Assembly: GCA_012934845.2 (NCBI GenBank)
Contig: WNNJ02003342.1
Span: 1 to 64,000, forward strand
Length of the DNA: 64,000 nt
DNA from: Pomphorhynchus laevis
Taxonomy: Eukaryota > Acanthocephala > Palaeacanthocephala > Echinorhynchida > Pomphorhynchidae
Direction: 5' to 3'
In this document: piece after piece, positions 45,436 to 57,577 of the stretch
Layout of the letters: each line of letters begins with the position of its first letter
Numbering within the stretch: the first letter of the stretch is position 1
Position numbers and translations under genes: made by a program
The notes under the pieces: generated by a model
Database searches by the model: none
What the model was told of the DNA's origin: nothing
The model's input: only the letters and a program-made list of their open reading frames with translations

Positions 45436-46130
45436 ATCATTTAAGTAGGCTTGAAGACTCATGGATGTGCCGAACCATCAGGGTCACTGTTCATAAGTTC
45501 AAACGATTGCTAACGACATTTAAGACACATTTACGAAATCTGTTGGAGATAATCTTGCGTTTGGCGTTTAGGATAGCGACGGTTAAAATTGATATTGAGG
45601 TGTTAAAAGCTTTAGTCGCATTACACCTTATCGCATTGAAAAAAATTCAGGCAAGACCCATAGTGACGGGAGATGAACTAAGAAGGATCATAGGTCAAAC
45701 GTTCAAGAATGTAATCAAGTCTGATCTTCAAGCTGTAGCAGTCCATGAACAACTATGTGCTGTACAACGAGGTCGAATATAATACGTGATCCACTCGTTA
45801 TCAGAACAATTCCAATCAATTTCTAATATGGAAATCCTCTTTATCGACTCCAGGAACGCATTTAATTGGATCAGCGTAAATTGACGCTAGCAAATATTTG
45901 GATGGTATGGCATTTGATGGTCCGAATGCTTAATAACATGTGTGGACTCACACGATCATGGTTGGAGATTGTGGTGAGATATTATCGAGATCGTTTACCC
46001 AAGGCTATTCTCTTGCAATGACCGCATTTGCTGCGGCATCACTTCCACTAATCAATAGAATCCAATCAAGTGTTTCGAGCATTATACAGCATTGAATTGC
46101 AAATGACTCAACTTGTGTCGGACCGTTGAA
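45436..46130 (+). mobile_element. RLE LINE family B, RT fragment
   Basis: The frame 45465-45782 gives ARPIVTGDELRRIIGQTFKN and SDLQAVAVHEQLCAVQ, which matches VRPIGIGEVSRRIIGKIISS and NDLQAVAGCEQL of the long copy. Near 46000-46060 another frame gives TQGYSLAMTAFAAASLPLIN, motif B, then a damaged rest. Truncated on both sides. Confidence 0.75.
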
Positions 46131-46958
46131 AGTTTTGAGAGTTAAATGAAGTATATAAACAACCATTGGTTTTCAATATGGCTACTTTGTCAAAGGTATA
46201 AATAGTAGCCCTTTCTATCATCATTCATGTAAAGAAGTTTTGTAATAACTGTTTAGCTCCATGATGGACATGTGTGCTTTTACACATTTGACATCGTCCT
46301 ATTCGTTTTTATTGTCAAACGCATATTTACACAATGAAAAATAGAAATAAGCTAACGCAATACGTATTCCATCTATTGAAATGGCCCAATTTCATTTATT
46401 TACTATGCCATCACTAGGTGAGATGAGTCACGACGCGCAAATTCTATTGTAAGGACGGGCAGAAAGAAAAGTTGATATGAATATCCAATAATACAGTTAT
46501 TTTATAACTCAATTGCGAACTATCCTGATTTTTAAAATGGCAAAAACAACGGCAATGTTTATCAGACAGTGCTTGTTTAGATAAAAATAATAATTATTAA
46601 TTAGTAGGTAATTAATTACCAAAATGGATCACGCAAAGTGTTCTCTAGATCGCCTCAAGAGATTTTCTTTATCAAGGATTTGTTTAAGCTAATGACATAG
46701 CGAAGATGTTCTGTGCTGATTTTAATGATTTTTGCTCGCTTGGAGACTTGTAACATTGTATCTTTGATTTATGGTTTGACCAATAATAATTATTCTATTC
46801 TACGTTGATTTTTAAAATGCAAAAACAGCTGCAATGTTTATCAGGCATTTTTATGTTTATATAAAAAATTTTCTCGCGACTTAATCATCCTGGAAATTAA
46901 CGAACTTTGATTGATATACTTTAATTTGTATTGTAGACTTGAATTCATATTAGTTAAT
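46131..46958. other. AT-rich spacer with weak local repeats
   Basis: A phrase around GATTTTTAAAATG-CAAAAACA-CTGCAATGTTTATCAG occurs near 46530 and 46810. No gene. Confidence 0.5.
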
Positions 46959-46969
46959 TATGGTTTTAT

Positions 46970-47142
46970 GAAGAGTGGTCCCGCTTCATCATCGGGAGCC
47001 CCTACGTCTTTCGACAACGCGATCTTGTGGCTTTGACGTGTGCTTACAGAGAAGTCAATAGAGAGTACATGCTCAAGGTTTAAACCCCGTACATAGAGTT
47101 TGCAATGCACACGCCTCCACCATTCGGCCATACGGGGCAATA
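46970..47142 (-). mobile_element. tRNA-derived SINE, minus strand
   Basis: On the minus strand GCCCCGTATGGCCGAATGG is a tRNA-like start with an A box, and GGGGTTTAAACC 40 bp later is a B box. The body continues with TAAGCACACGTCAAAGCCAC and a GTTGTCGAAAGAC word, ending in CTCTTCAT. ATGGTTTTAT occurs directly on both sides (46960 and 47149), a likely target-site duplication. Confidence 0.6.
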
Positions 47143-47149
47143 TTTATAA

Positions 47150-47410
47150 TGGTTTTATAGATATGATATGAAAAAAGTTTTCTTTATTATTGTAAGCTTT
47201 CAACACACAGTGTCCTTTTAAGCAAACTAATGAGAGAATACATTGCCGTCAGCAATTACCTTAAACTAATTATTAGTGATTATTGTATAAACACTTAGTA
47301 TATTAAAAATATTAATTAATATTAATAGTTTGCTTGAAAAGGGCTTGTGTGTGGAAAGCTTACAATAATAAAGAAAATATTTTCATATCATGTCTATAAA
47401 ACCACCATCA
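47150..47410. repeat. Inverted repeat between the two SINEs
   Basis: The arm from TGGTTTTATAGA through TTTATTATTGTAAGCTTTC to AAGCAAACT (47150-47232) is mirrored at 47332-47410. Together with the SINEs this makes a palindrome of about 630 bp. Confidence 0.8.
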
Positions 47411-47431
47411 ACTAATTTTAATTAGTATAAG

Positions 47432-47597
47432 GCCCCGCGCGTTTCCTAGTAATTGAGGTATGTGCATTGCAAAATTTTAGTACGTGGTTCAAACCTGGAG
47501 TTTGATCAATCTCTGTAAGCACACATCAAAACCACAAGGTCGCGTTGTCGAAAGACAAAAAGCACCAAGTGATGAATCGGGTTCACTCTTCATTATT
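47432..47597 (+). mobile_element. tRNA-derived SINE, plus strand
   Basis: Same family as 46970-47142 in the other orientation: GGCCCCGCGCG start, perfect B box GGTTCAAACC at about 47490, the TAAGCACACATCAAAACCAC and GTTGTCGAAAGAC words, ending in CTCTTCAT. AATTTTAAT on both sides may be its target duplication. Confidence 0.6.
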
Positions 47598-48074
47598 ATT
47601 ACTTTACAATTTTAATATTATTTAACCTTAACATATTAATGTTCAGAGAGCATAGTAATGCAATAAGAAATTAAAAATTCACAGAGTTTGTAAAACTCCC
47701 AAGAGATTTTGTTTGATTGCCTGAACGACAGAACAACAATTGTCCATATATCACATCCAGATTTACTGCATATATCCACTTGTCGTTTTTAAAACAAAAA
47801 CATAATAATAAAATAATAAAATCTATAAATTAAATAAAAATTTATAATAAATCTATAAATTTTATAAATCTATATAAAACAAAAATTATTTTTATAATGA
47901 TAATTAATTGCCTACTAATTAATAATTTAATTGAATTAAATTATTAAAATCCAGATTTACTAACATGTATGAAATATTTACTAATATGTATGGATAATAA
48001 ACAATTTGTCCTTGAGCGCGAGCAACGTATCGATAATTTATTATACCCAAGCAAATACATTTGATATGTATTAT

Positions 48075-48514
48075 ACATATCAAGTACATTTGATATGTAT
48101 TTGTATAAACACATTTCAGCATAGAACATTTTTAAAGGTTGTCTACTTTAAAAATAGTCACTTCTAGTTCTTACAGATATTAATTTCATAATAAAAGAAT
48201 GGTTTATAATATGGAAATTGTGTGGTTTATTGGATTTATTTAACATTAATAATTTTTATTCTAATAATTTTTATCCTTATATTCGGAAACAGAATAACGG
48301 TATAGCGATTGAATAAAATAATAAAACTATACCTATATTATATTATAATCCAACATTACATAAAATTCAAATAAAACCTAGGTTCTTGGATAAAAATATT
48401 TATTATACCTAAGCATATGATTCGATATGTATTTGTATAAACACATTTCAGCATATAACATTTTTAAAGGTTGTCTATTTTAAAAATATTCACTTCTAGT
48501 TCTTACAGATATTA
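48075..48514. repeat. Direct repeats (48075-48183, 48407-48514) around a Naiad piece
   Basis: Both copies run from GATATGTATTTGTATAAACA through TTTTTAAAGGTTGTCTA to TTCTTACAGATATTAA. Between them at 48305-48395 the plus strand reads NKTIPILYYNPTLHKIQIKP, i.e. the PKLHKNPIKPRF region of the Naiad RT. The repeats may be a long target duplication. Confidence 0.65.
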
Positions 48515-48519
48515 AATAC

Positions 48520-51500
48520 GAAAATTTAATTAGCAAATTATTCTTACATTTAATTCAGGATCCTCTTTGTCGAATTGCGATATAGCAGAATGTAGAGCGC
48601 GCATCTAAAATTCATTAGGATAATCATATTTAAAATATTAATATTCAATTTTAGTCAATCAATAATTAATTTTATTTACATAAATAAAAATTAATTTTAT
48701 ATTATTTTATTATTTTATTTGCTTAGAGACATTTTACTATTAAAGTAATAGACATTTCTATTTTTAAGACTTTTTTTAGGTTCACACACAGTAAAACAGT
48801 CTGTTTCGGACAATTCACTATACTGCGTGTCTAATAACATCGATTATCTAGTGAATCCACTATGCTTTTGTATTGTTTGTTACATTTGACAAGTTGACAA
48901 ATATTGTGATTGTAATTAAAATTTCCAAATTGAGCTACCGTTAGCTCAATTTTTTAATAATTTCAATTGTAATTAAAATTATAAAAATTCATTTTTGTTT
49001 CAGCTATTGTCGGCAAAATTAAAATTTTATTGAAGATTTAGATTCAAAAGTATTTAATATTTATTTTAAATATTTGATATTGTTCCATTATTGATAAATA
49101 ATGGAACAGTATAAATAACTAATTAATAGATCAATAAATAAATTACCTTAGGCAATTTTTCTGAAGATGCTAACAGAGGTTAGCGAAATATCAAAAATAA
49201 TTACCTCTTTTCTTTGATCCAGCTCCAATAGTTATTTATTTAATATTTAATTAATTATAAATTTAAATATTGTGTAAGCATTATTGGAAAGTATTTTCAA
49301 ATACTTGGACATTTTTATTCAAAATGAACATTTTGAAAATGTAATGTATATCTTTTGTTAAGAAAGGCCTTGTAATATTTTCACAATAACAATTAATTTT
49401 TCTAAAATTAGTGCGATTTTCTAATATTACCGCAAATGATTATGAAAGTTAAAGATAATAATTTTTTTTAATAACTTTATTTATTCGAAAATTAATTTCT
49501 AAAAATAACTATTTGTAAAATATAAAATTGAAAATATTTAATAATTTAAAACCGTTTAAACATTTTTTCATAACTATTTAAATTTTTCTATAATTTTAAT
49601 TATTAAATAATATTATTTAAATAATTTAGATAATTTACTCAGATAGGAAACCTTTTTTTATATGTAAAATAATTAAAATTAATTAATAATTAAAATTAAT
49701 TAAAATGTTAATAATTAAAATTGTAAAATTAAATTAATAATAAAAAGTTTTTAATTATTTAAATAATTAACATTTTTATTTTTCGTGCATTAAACTAAGC
49801 TATTTGCTTTAAAATTTGAATTTAAATAAAATAAGAACATATACATACAATTCTTATGTGGTCTAAAACATGTAAACTCTTTTTCCGGAGCAATTCGGCG
49901 ATCCCCGAATACTTCGCTGATTGAATTTTAAGGAGATCACTTTGATAAAGTGTTGTACACTCGAACATTGTTTCAAACTAAATTATGCATGTGCTACAAA
50001 CAAAACTCATAAGTCTGATTAGAATGTTAACGCAATTCTTTGTTGGAAAACAACAAATTGAAATCAACAAGAGGAAATAGGCAAGCATAAAATAAAACAT
50101 AATTTAAAATATAATCAATGTAATTTAATTAATTAAGCAAATAAAATAAGTTTGTATAGTATTGAATAATATTTTAATAATGTCGTTTAATCATTTAATT
50201 ATTAAGTTGATCTAACAACAACTAGATATTTGGTAGCGTTGTCGAACTGTATATAAATATATAAACATTAAAACAATTAAAGTTGCAAGCATATTTTAAA
50301 TTTTTATTCCTTGAAAATCTTTCAATCAATTAAGATGCAATGTAAATGTTAATTTTTAATTTGTATAGAAAAATATATAATTGAATAATATGTTATACTG
50401 ATTTTGCATAATTATTTAAATAATTAAAAATTAATTATTTGTAAATTATAGTGAAATATAATCTCCTTTTGACACTGAAAAATATTGCAAAGGAGTGGTT
50501 TTTATGTAACAAAGATCAATTGTATCATTAAATCATTAGTTGATTGCTAATGGATAGTTGATTGCTTTTATAGTGATTTTACTTTAAGAATATTAAGTAA
50601 AATGGATTTTTCTGGTAGTTTAAGCTTGACATACTTAATATCATAAACTAGTTTAGTAAGCTATGAGAGTGAGTCATCACAAATTCGTGTACTGCTTAGT
50701 TAGATGATTGCAATTTCGTTACAAGATTTAGAAGTCAATTATAGCTTATTCTTTTCCTGAAAATTTATTTTTAGTAGAAATTATTATATTATTAATAGAA
50801 ATTATTAGATAATAATAAACTTCTTTGGTATTTTTTAACATTTGCTTCAATGATATTGTCATTTGAATCGACAAATTGTCAACACAAATTTGCAATTTTA
50901 AATTAGTGAAATTTATATTTGTATACTAAGAAAAATAAATAATAACTTATTATTTACATTTATTTTACAATTAATGCTTTTAGTTCATTTAGTTATTTAA
51001 TTATTAGTTATCTAATAATTCAAAAGTTTTTACTTTAATAAGTTTTTAAATTTAAAAGTTGCAACAGAGAAAAATAAAAAGGTATAATTTAAGGTAGTAA
51101 TCAATAGATCAGATAATCTAGTCATTACTCTTATTGAATTTAAATTATAGGTGTATTGCGAAATTATGATTAAAAGTCTAATTTTGCGTTCAAAATTTAA
51201 TATAATTTCAAAAACATATATTTAAATACTAAATCGTATATTAACGAAAAATCAATACTGAACGTATATTAAATAATTAAACGTTTGTTTTAAATACTGA
51301 AACAATGCATTATTATTAGTCAACTTTTTTTGTTGAATTTTATTTCTATTTATTATAATTAAGAAGTTTATTTCTATTTATTATAATTCAAACTATTAAG
51401 CGGAAAAGTTTTATGGACGAATAATAAATAATATACTATGTATTAGAATACGGTACACTAGATAATCAAATTTCAGAAAAAGTGGATGAAAATCCACTTT

Positions 51501-51560
51501 TTCTGATCTTGGAAGTAAAAAAGTGGATTAAAAATACAATATCAATAAAATATAAATATA
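48520..51560. other. Long AT-rich stretch without recognised genes
   Basis: Contains one half MITE M1 (49144-49230) and an AGTGGATGAAAATCCACTTTT hairpin near 51481-51505; nothing else I can support. Confidence 0.5.
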
Positions 51561-51562
51561 AA

Positions 51563-51640
51563 TATGCGATGCTGGGTCAAGAAATATGTGCCGAAACCTG
51601 ATACCATTGCAATTCCTTCCGATGACCTATTAATCCTTAT
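51563..51640 (+). ncRNA. Structured Naiad terminal block, copy 4 (most diverged)
   Basis: GCGATG and CATTGC replace the first helix of copy 1 and still pair (one G-U). CCGAAACCTGATA is unchanged, TTCCTT replaces TTCCTC, and CTGATGA has become CCGATGA. The leading hairpin is absent. Confidence 0.45.
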
Positions 51641-51816
51641 TCTGATGCATCGTATATCATTTATTAGTCAATTCATAAAAATTAACTTTTATTTTAAATT
51701 TCAATTTTAAATTGATATATTAATTTAATAACAATTATTTATTATTTATCTGAATGCTTATTTACTCAGGTATCTAATCTGATTCGTTATAGTGAAAATT
51801 ACCCTAAATAATCAAA

Positions 51817-51925
51817 TTGCATCCTAGAAAATACGTCATTAGCATGTATTTGGACACGCTGATATGTTGGATCGAGGAATATGGGCTGAAACTTGATAAC
51901 AAAGCAGTTCCTCCTGATGATCTCT
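51817..51925 (+). ncRNA. Structured Naiad terminal block, copy 3
   Basis: Hairpin AAATACGT-CATTAGC-ATGTATTT (with one G-U pair), then GAGGAA pairing TTCCTC, GCTGAAACTTGATA in the loop and CTGATGA after it. The CTGCTATG/CATAGCAG helix is weakened here. See 24741-24836. Confidence 0.5.
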
Positions 51926-52689
51926 AATCCTTATTCTGATACATCTATGTATTTATTAGTCAATTCATACAAATTGACTTTTATTTATGACCTCAATTTC
52001 TTATTTAAATACATCTTATACCATTTATTAATCAATTCATAAAAATTGACTTAACTTTTATCGCTATACAAATATATATTGTATAAAATCTTATAATCAT
52101 TTATTATATTAATCTCATAATCATCCATTTATTATATTAATCTTATAATCATTCATTTATTATTAAAATATTTACTTTTTATTTATAAAAAGTAACTTTT
52201 ATTGCTATACAAATGTAAATTGTATAAACTCTTATGCAATAGATAATCATCTTATGTAATCTTCTATAATAATATTAAATAACCTTATGTGTTTCATTAT
52301 ATAAATAATTATCTTTACTTTTAATTTAAAATTCGTAGACTCAGTAATCTGATTATATTTAATAAATTAAAAATAAATTAATAAATTTAAAAAATTAATA
52401 AGTTTTAATTATAGAATATAGCATTTCTTTGTTGTAAATATTTTTTGCAGGTCGATATCGCTTCTTTGTAAGTTTTGCAATAAGAAAACTTATTTTCATA
52501 TACTGTACCTATTAATACATTAAATAATATAAGTTAATGCATTTTTAAGTTTAATGGCAAAATGCATATAAAATTGAAGGTTCATAAAAAATCAAGCATA
52601 CAGAACCACATGTAAAATGCAGCACTGTCTCATCTTAGCCACCTCTGATTCGCGCCAGGCATAAGCGAGCTCTCCAAATCTTCCCTTTC

Positions 52690-53940
52690 TGCACCCTCGA
52701 CTCGTTGGTATGAGATTTAACAACGACGATGGATTGCAGGTCTCGGAGCGCGGATGCAGCGCAAAAACATCTTTGCGATAAGTATCCCAATGCAAGATCG
52801 TAGTTTTCGAATTTCATCCATATACAACGTCTTGTATTTTTGAGAGATTTTAGCTGCCATCTTTTGGAATAGTACATTGCATTATTTGCCGGTTTAACCG
52901 TAACATGAGATGATAACAGGAATAAAAGAAACTCGCTAGACTTCTTCGATTCTCTCTCAAGATATTTAAACCTCTGGATTAATTGGGATCAGAGTTGGTT
53001 CAATTTGAACATTGCTACAGATTTCGGTGAGATTATGTGTAAGAAGGTTAGGCACCATGTCGTGCATCATCGAAGGGAGCCCTCCCTGAGAACGTAAAAT
53101 GCGTGCGGAAGAGTATTCAAGGTACCACACTGGCACACATACCACACTGAAGAATCTAGGGGTAGCATTGCATCACAAACTCGTTAGTCTTGTTTTTGAG
53201 TAATGTATAAGTATAACTGTTAGCAATGAGGAGGCTCACTTTAGTGATGATTAAAGGAGCTTTGAACGCTCGTTAATTAATATAATAAATATTAATTAAC
53301 TTCGATAATAATTAATTAATTAATTATAAAAATTAATAACTTTAATATTAATTAACTTCGATACACCTGCCAGAGCGTATCATAAATATTTAATTTCGTG
53401 CCGATCAGTCTTCGAAACGTAGATCGTATCAAAGATACAAGCGAACAAAATCAATCAGGCGAACATCTGTATGATCTCTGTAGGTATCTCCATTTATGCT
53501 GGATTGACCTCGTCGATGATTGGTATGCTACCTGAACATCTGATCGACCGACTTTAGACAGGCGAGCGATTAAATCCACCAGATTATCGACAGCTCCGAG
53601 AATGGATCTTTCAATATATTCTCTGCTACCAATAGATAATCCCAAGACTGATAAACCGTCATTTGTGATAGGAATAGATGCATTTGAGAAGATATTCTCA
53701 ATATTAGATACGCTATGATCATGCGCATATACTCTACACTTGTAAGGGTTTATGTAGAAGCCATACCGGGGACCATGTGTTTGCAAAAACCTATATGCGT
53801 CAAACACTTCATCGGTCTGCCAACCAGGTTGCCTTCGTCTTCGTACCACAAGTGCCGTAGTGAAGGAGCATTTTCCCTTGTTCGCAAAATTAGCGAGAGA
53901 ATGACGGCTGCAAATGCTAGCAACATATATATTCAAACGA
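52690..53940 (-). mobile_element. RLE LINE family B, 3' half, minus strand
   Basis: The frame 53936-53451 gives THGPRYGFYINPYKCRVYAH, ITNDGLSVLGLSIGSREYIE and HKWRYLQRSYRC, the RT thumb. After an AT-rich interruption (53270-53350), 53200-53000 gives RSQGGLPSMMHDMVPNLLTH and ICSNVQIEPTLIPI, matching the CCHC and pre-nuclease part of 30840-30960. 52950-52690 gives VSFIPVIISC and the end KKYKTLYMDEIRKLRS-like then KMFLRCIRAPRPAIHR, matching IERACFYPVVIA and VRAARSARNRP. The nuclease core is missing. 52060-52600 and 53945-54127 on either side are AT-rich and empty. Confidence 0.75.
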
Positions 53941-54127
53941 GCTTTTACAACAAACTTATTTGAAATATCTGGAGTAATTAAAAATGCAATGCAAATTTAG
54001 ACAGCGTAAAATATTGAATTTTTAGAATGCCAATGGAAACCGTTTAAATTTCCATTCTTATATGAATGAATCAATTAACAATATACATCAACTGAAATAC
54101 ATTAAAACATAAAAATTTAGTTTTTAA

Positions 54128-54251
54128 TTAGCTTACTAGTGATTTTGCGTCTGTATATAACTTTTCAATCTTTTGAAATTTTGTTTGAATGTCTTCGTAA
54201 ATTTCATCAATTTGCTGTGGTGTATTTGAGCTAGATTCCGATGTGTCATCT
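54128..54251 (-). CDS. Last exon of an unrecognised host gene
   Basis: After ATTAAATTTTAG, one base and 41 codons follow: DDTSESSSNTPQQIDEIYED, then IQTKFQKIEKLYTDAKSLVS and TAA at 54128-54130. An acidic Ser-rich start followed by a coiled-coil-like helix. The frame, acceptor and stop are clean; upstream exons are not identified. Not recognised. Confidence 0.5.
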
Positions 54252-54576
54252 CTAAAATTTAATATTTGATAGTTTATCTTTTAATTATATAATTATTTCG
54301 CGTTATTTTTATAATTATATTATAATCCTTTAATTAATGAATAGAAACAATATAAAACTCAAATTTTTACAAAATATAAAATTTTATTACAAATTGAGAT
54401 ATAATTTGTAAAGCAAAAATAACCCAATTTTAGACAGCGAGAATATACAAAAAGATTTTAATATGAAGCATAAATAGTAAAAATATTCATTATTTATTTC
54501 TTAGTATTTTATATTAATATTTATTGTATTTAAAAATTTATAAAATAGTTGATACTGATTTATTATTGATAAATAG

Positions 54577-54757
54577 TTATTGGAGCTGGATCAAAGGAAA
54601 GAAGAACTTGCTCTTGATATTTCGCTAACTACTGTTAGAATCTTCAGAAAATTACTGAAGATGATTACAGAAAATTATTGTAATTTTCTGAAGATGGTAA
54701 CAGAAGTTAGCGCAATATCAAAAATAATTTCCTCTTTTTTGATCAATCTCCAATAAT
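54577..54757. mobile_element. MITE family M1, copy 2
   Basis: 181 bp with ends TTATTGGAGCTGGATCAAAGG and GATCAATCTCCAATAA, slightly longer in the middle than the other copies. Confidence 0.8.
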
Positions 54758-54778
54758 TCTTTATCGATAATAGATCAT

Positions 54779-55308
54779 TCTTTAAAATCATTTAAAAATG
54801 AAAAATACAAAATATGAACTAATTATTTGAGCGATAATTATGGTTTGAAGAATCGTATTATGAATTTTGCTGCTTGGAATTTTAACTCGTTGTATAACGC
54901 CTGTGTTTTAACTTAAAGCTTTAGCCCCAGGTTTCACAACTTTCTAATTCAGCTGAAATCGTTAATTTATCGCTAGCACCAGAATTTATCACACGATAAA
55001 TTTTAGATTTTTCCTCTATCGAAATTCCATTCGAAATAGAACGAAACAATTTCAATTTAAAGATCAAAAACCAAATGATTCAATGGACTGATGTAGAATC
55101 TAATCAATGGATTGATTAGATTATTATAAATTATAAATAATTATTAGAGCTGGATCAAAGGAAATAAGAAATTCTTTTTGATATTTCGCTAATTACTGTA
55201 AGCATCTTGAGAAATTACCTTCAGAAAATGTAATTTTCTGAAAATGCTAACAGAAGTTAGCGAAATACCAAAAATAATTACTTATTTCCTTTGATCCAGC
55301 TCCAATAA
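54779..55308. repeat. 530-bp dispersed repeat, second copy (MITE M1 copy 3 at 55141-55308)
   Basis: Partner of 34851-35380, with a few base differences. It lies 22 bp from another M1 copy. Confidence 0.85.
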
Positions 55309-55730
55309 TTATTTAAAAATTTATATTTTTCAATACATATTATATTTTATTTAAATTTATACATTTATTGTTTTATCGAACAAAATTGTGCTTATTTTGA
55401 TCAGCTTATTAATAACGATCTTATTCGTTATTCTTTTATATCTAGTTTTACCATCGATAATCATAAAGCTCTACACTTAAAAATAAATTTAAAATAATTT
55501 ATGATAAAAATCGATAATTACTATTTTGAAAATTGTTGTTTATTGGTTATATTTAATCCTTATTCTAATACATTGTTATTATTTATAAATAAATTCATAA
55601 AAGTTGAGATTTTATAAAGTTCTTACCTTTAATAATCTGAATTATAGAAAATCTGAAAATAAAATATTTTATTTTTTAAATTAAATTATATAATGCAAAA
55701 TACGTTAACTCAGTTAACTGATGTGATTTA

Positions 55731-55925
55731 TTGCTGATCTGTGACATGTATAAAGAGGGTCGTGATGCATTCAAAGCATTATTTCTTATATTAAACACAT
55801 GTGATCAGGAAATCATCGAATCTCCTGAATTCAATGGTGTGTGCCGATGGCCAATGAAGAATGATACCGTAGCTAGTTTCTGCTGCAAAAACATATTGTG
55901 TGGTCCTCCAAAATTAACAAATTAA
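55731..55925 (+). CDS. Unrecognised reading frame
   Basis: 64 codons with a protein-like text (CDMYKEGRDAFKALFLILNT, then FCCKNILCGPPKLTN). No splice sites or family recognised; it could be a degraded element. The rest of 55310-56680 is AT-rich and empty. Confidence 0.2.
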   Translation: MLICDMYKEGRDAFKALFLILNTCDQEIIESPEFNGVCRWPMKNDTVASFCCKNILCGPPKLTN

Positions 55926-56781
55926 ATGAAAGAATCCATCAAAGGATCGTCAGCACTAATATATGCAATCAAATATTACCGAAACCATAAGAAGAGAGAT
56001 AATTTTAGTACAATCTACATGATTTACTAAGCAACTGATATTTCCAGTAATTTGACAAAATATTTTACCAATACATCATGTCCAAACTGTCAATTATACT
56101 GTCAATTCTAAGAAAATAATGAATTCATCAATAATTTTCGAATCACTGGAAATTAATCAAATTTATTGAAACTGTAAACTTACAATTCTGAGGTTTGACT
56201 TGCATTGTATATCTTTTGTTCCTCTTTAGAAACATTCATTTTTAGTTATTAAAAAGATTTGAAACATACCAGTACTATTTTGGGTTATGTTACCGTAGTT
56301 ACGAAAAATTATAACTTATTTTCACTTGATTTAAAGAATATGAAAAGGCAAATTTTTTCTGTATATACATTTCATTTAATATACACAGCACATCGTGTCC
56401 ATTTGTATGACTATAAATAAAATATATTAAGATATGCAACAATTTGCATGTTAATATTGTTGACTTAAAATATTATGGCTGGCACTCTACATCAGTTCTG
56501 TTAACGATCCGTATTTTAAAATCGTGTGTGAGGCCATTGCATAATCTAGAAATTATCTTGGTCATTAACAAAAATTAAATTAATTATTTCTGTAATATTT
56601 ATACAATTAAAATTATGTCAACCAATCCTTTTATGTAATTTTTGAATACTTCTTATAACGTAAAAATGTATATATAAATCAAATCAGCTAAATGAGTCTA
56701 CGTATTTAATATAATTATAAAATAAACAAAACATAATAATGCTAAATCAAAATTTAATAATTAAATAATAAAATAAATAAT

Positions 56782-57303
56782 TAGTCAGTTTTAGCCAGAC
56801 GCGGAAGAACGACGAATAAACACTGCTATATGCCGTTTCGTCATCACCATGACTCATCAGTGTAATTCCTTCCCACTGCTGGATGCAGCGAAGGACTAGC
56901 AGACGGCTCTATCAACGAATCATGTGAATGATGTACTAGAAAACCTATAGTAACATCATTATTGAGTGATGAATCAGCACTAAAGCTTCACCAACTAGAA
57001 TCATTAGCGCAAAGCACTGGCGAATGCTAGCGCAAGGTATCTACAGTATCGGCTAACTTCTTATATGAATTTTAAAATGATACCATTTCACGTGTGAAGC
57101 GGTATTGCTGCTTTAGCACTACAAGATGATGTTATTAGAGGTTTTCTAGCACATTATTCACATGATTCGTTGATTGCCGCCTGCTAGTCCTCCTCTGCCT
57201 CCAGCAGTGGGAGGGAACTGACACTGATGATTCATAGTGATAACGAAACCACATCTAGCAGTGTTTATCGTCGTTCTTTCGCTTCTGGCTAAAAATGACT
57301 AAC
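56782..57303. mobile_element. MITE with ~200-bp inverted arms, inside the Naiad
   Basis: Ends TTAGTCAGTTTTAGCCAGA and TCTGGCTAAAAATGACTAA. The arms stay alignable for about 200 bp, with GAACGACG, AACACTGCTA, TCAACGAATCATGTGAAT and TAGAAAACCT words mirrored. AATAAATAATT occurs on both sides, though about 40 bp beyond the right arm. The centre (56960-57100) is unique. No coding capacity. Confidence 0.85.
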
Positions 57304-57473
57304 AAAATTCGCGCGGATTCTTGTCACTCTCGTTTTGAGATATTAATAAATAATTGTTATAAGATGTTTTATAATTTATATCAAGTTAAGATAAATAATT
57401 GAAATTTAAATTAAAAGTCATTTTTATGAATTGACTAATAAATAACAGACGTTGTATCCGAATAAGGATGAGA

Positions 57474-57577
57474 GGTCATCAGGAGGAACTGCTATGCTAT
57501 CAGGTTTCGCCACCTAATTCCTCTACCCAACATAGCAGCGGGACCAAATACGTGCTAAGGACGTATTTCCTCTGATT
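57474..57577 (-). ncRNA. Structured Naiad terminal block, copy 2
   Basis: The hairpin AAATACGT-CCTTAGC-ACGTATTT has a G-C pair where copy 1 has A-T. The CTGCTATG/CATAGCAG helix is identical, GAGGAA/TTCCTC is fully paired where copy 1 has G-U, and GCGAAACCTGATA and CTGATGA are unchanged. Confidence 0.55.

Larger units (their letters stand above)
51563..52060 (+). mobile_element. Naiad terminal fragments, plus strand, two or three in tandem
   Basis: Two copies of the structured terminal block (51563-51640, 51817-51930), each followed by AATCCTTATTCTGAT, then TTTATTAGTCAATTCAT, then a third such end at 52011-52060. Tandem terminal parts are typical debris of Penelope-like elements. Confidence 0.7.

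Noticed and set aside
57215-57270. Hammerhead ribozyme in the MITE arms (CTGATGA, a GTGAT loop, CGAAAC)
   Set aside because: Core words are in the right order and one arm has a good stem II, but the base before the stem I partner is G, the pairing U next to it is missing, and the other arm does not keep stem II.
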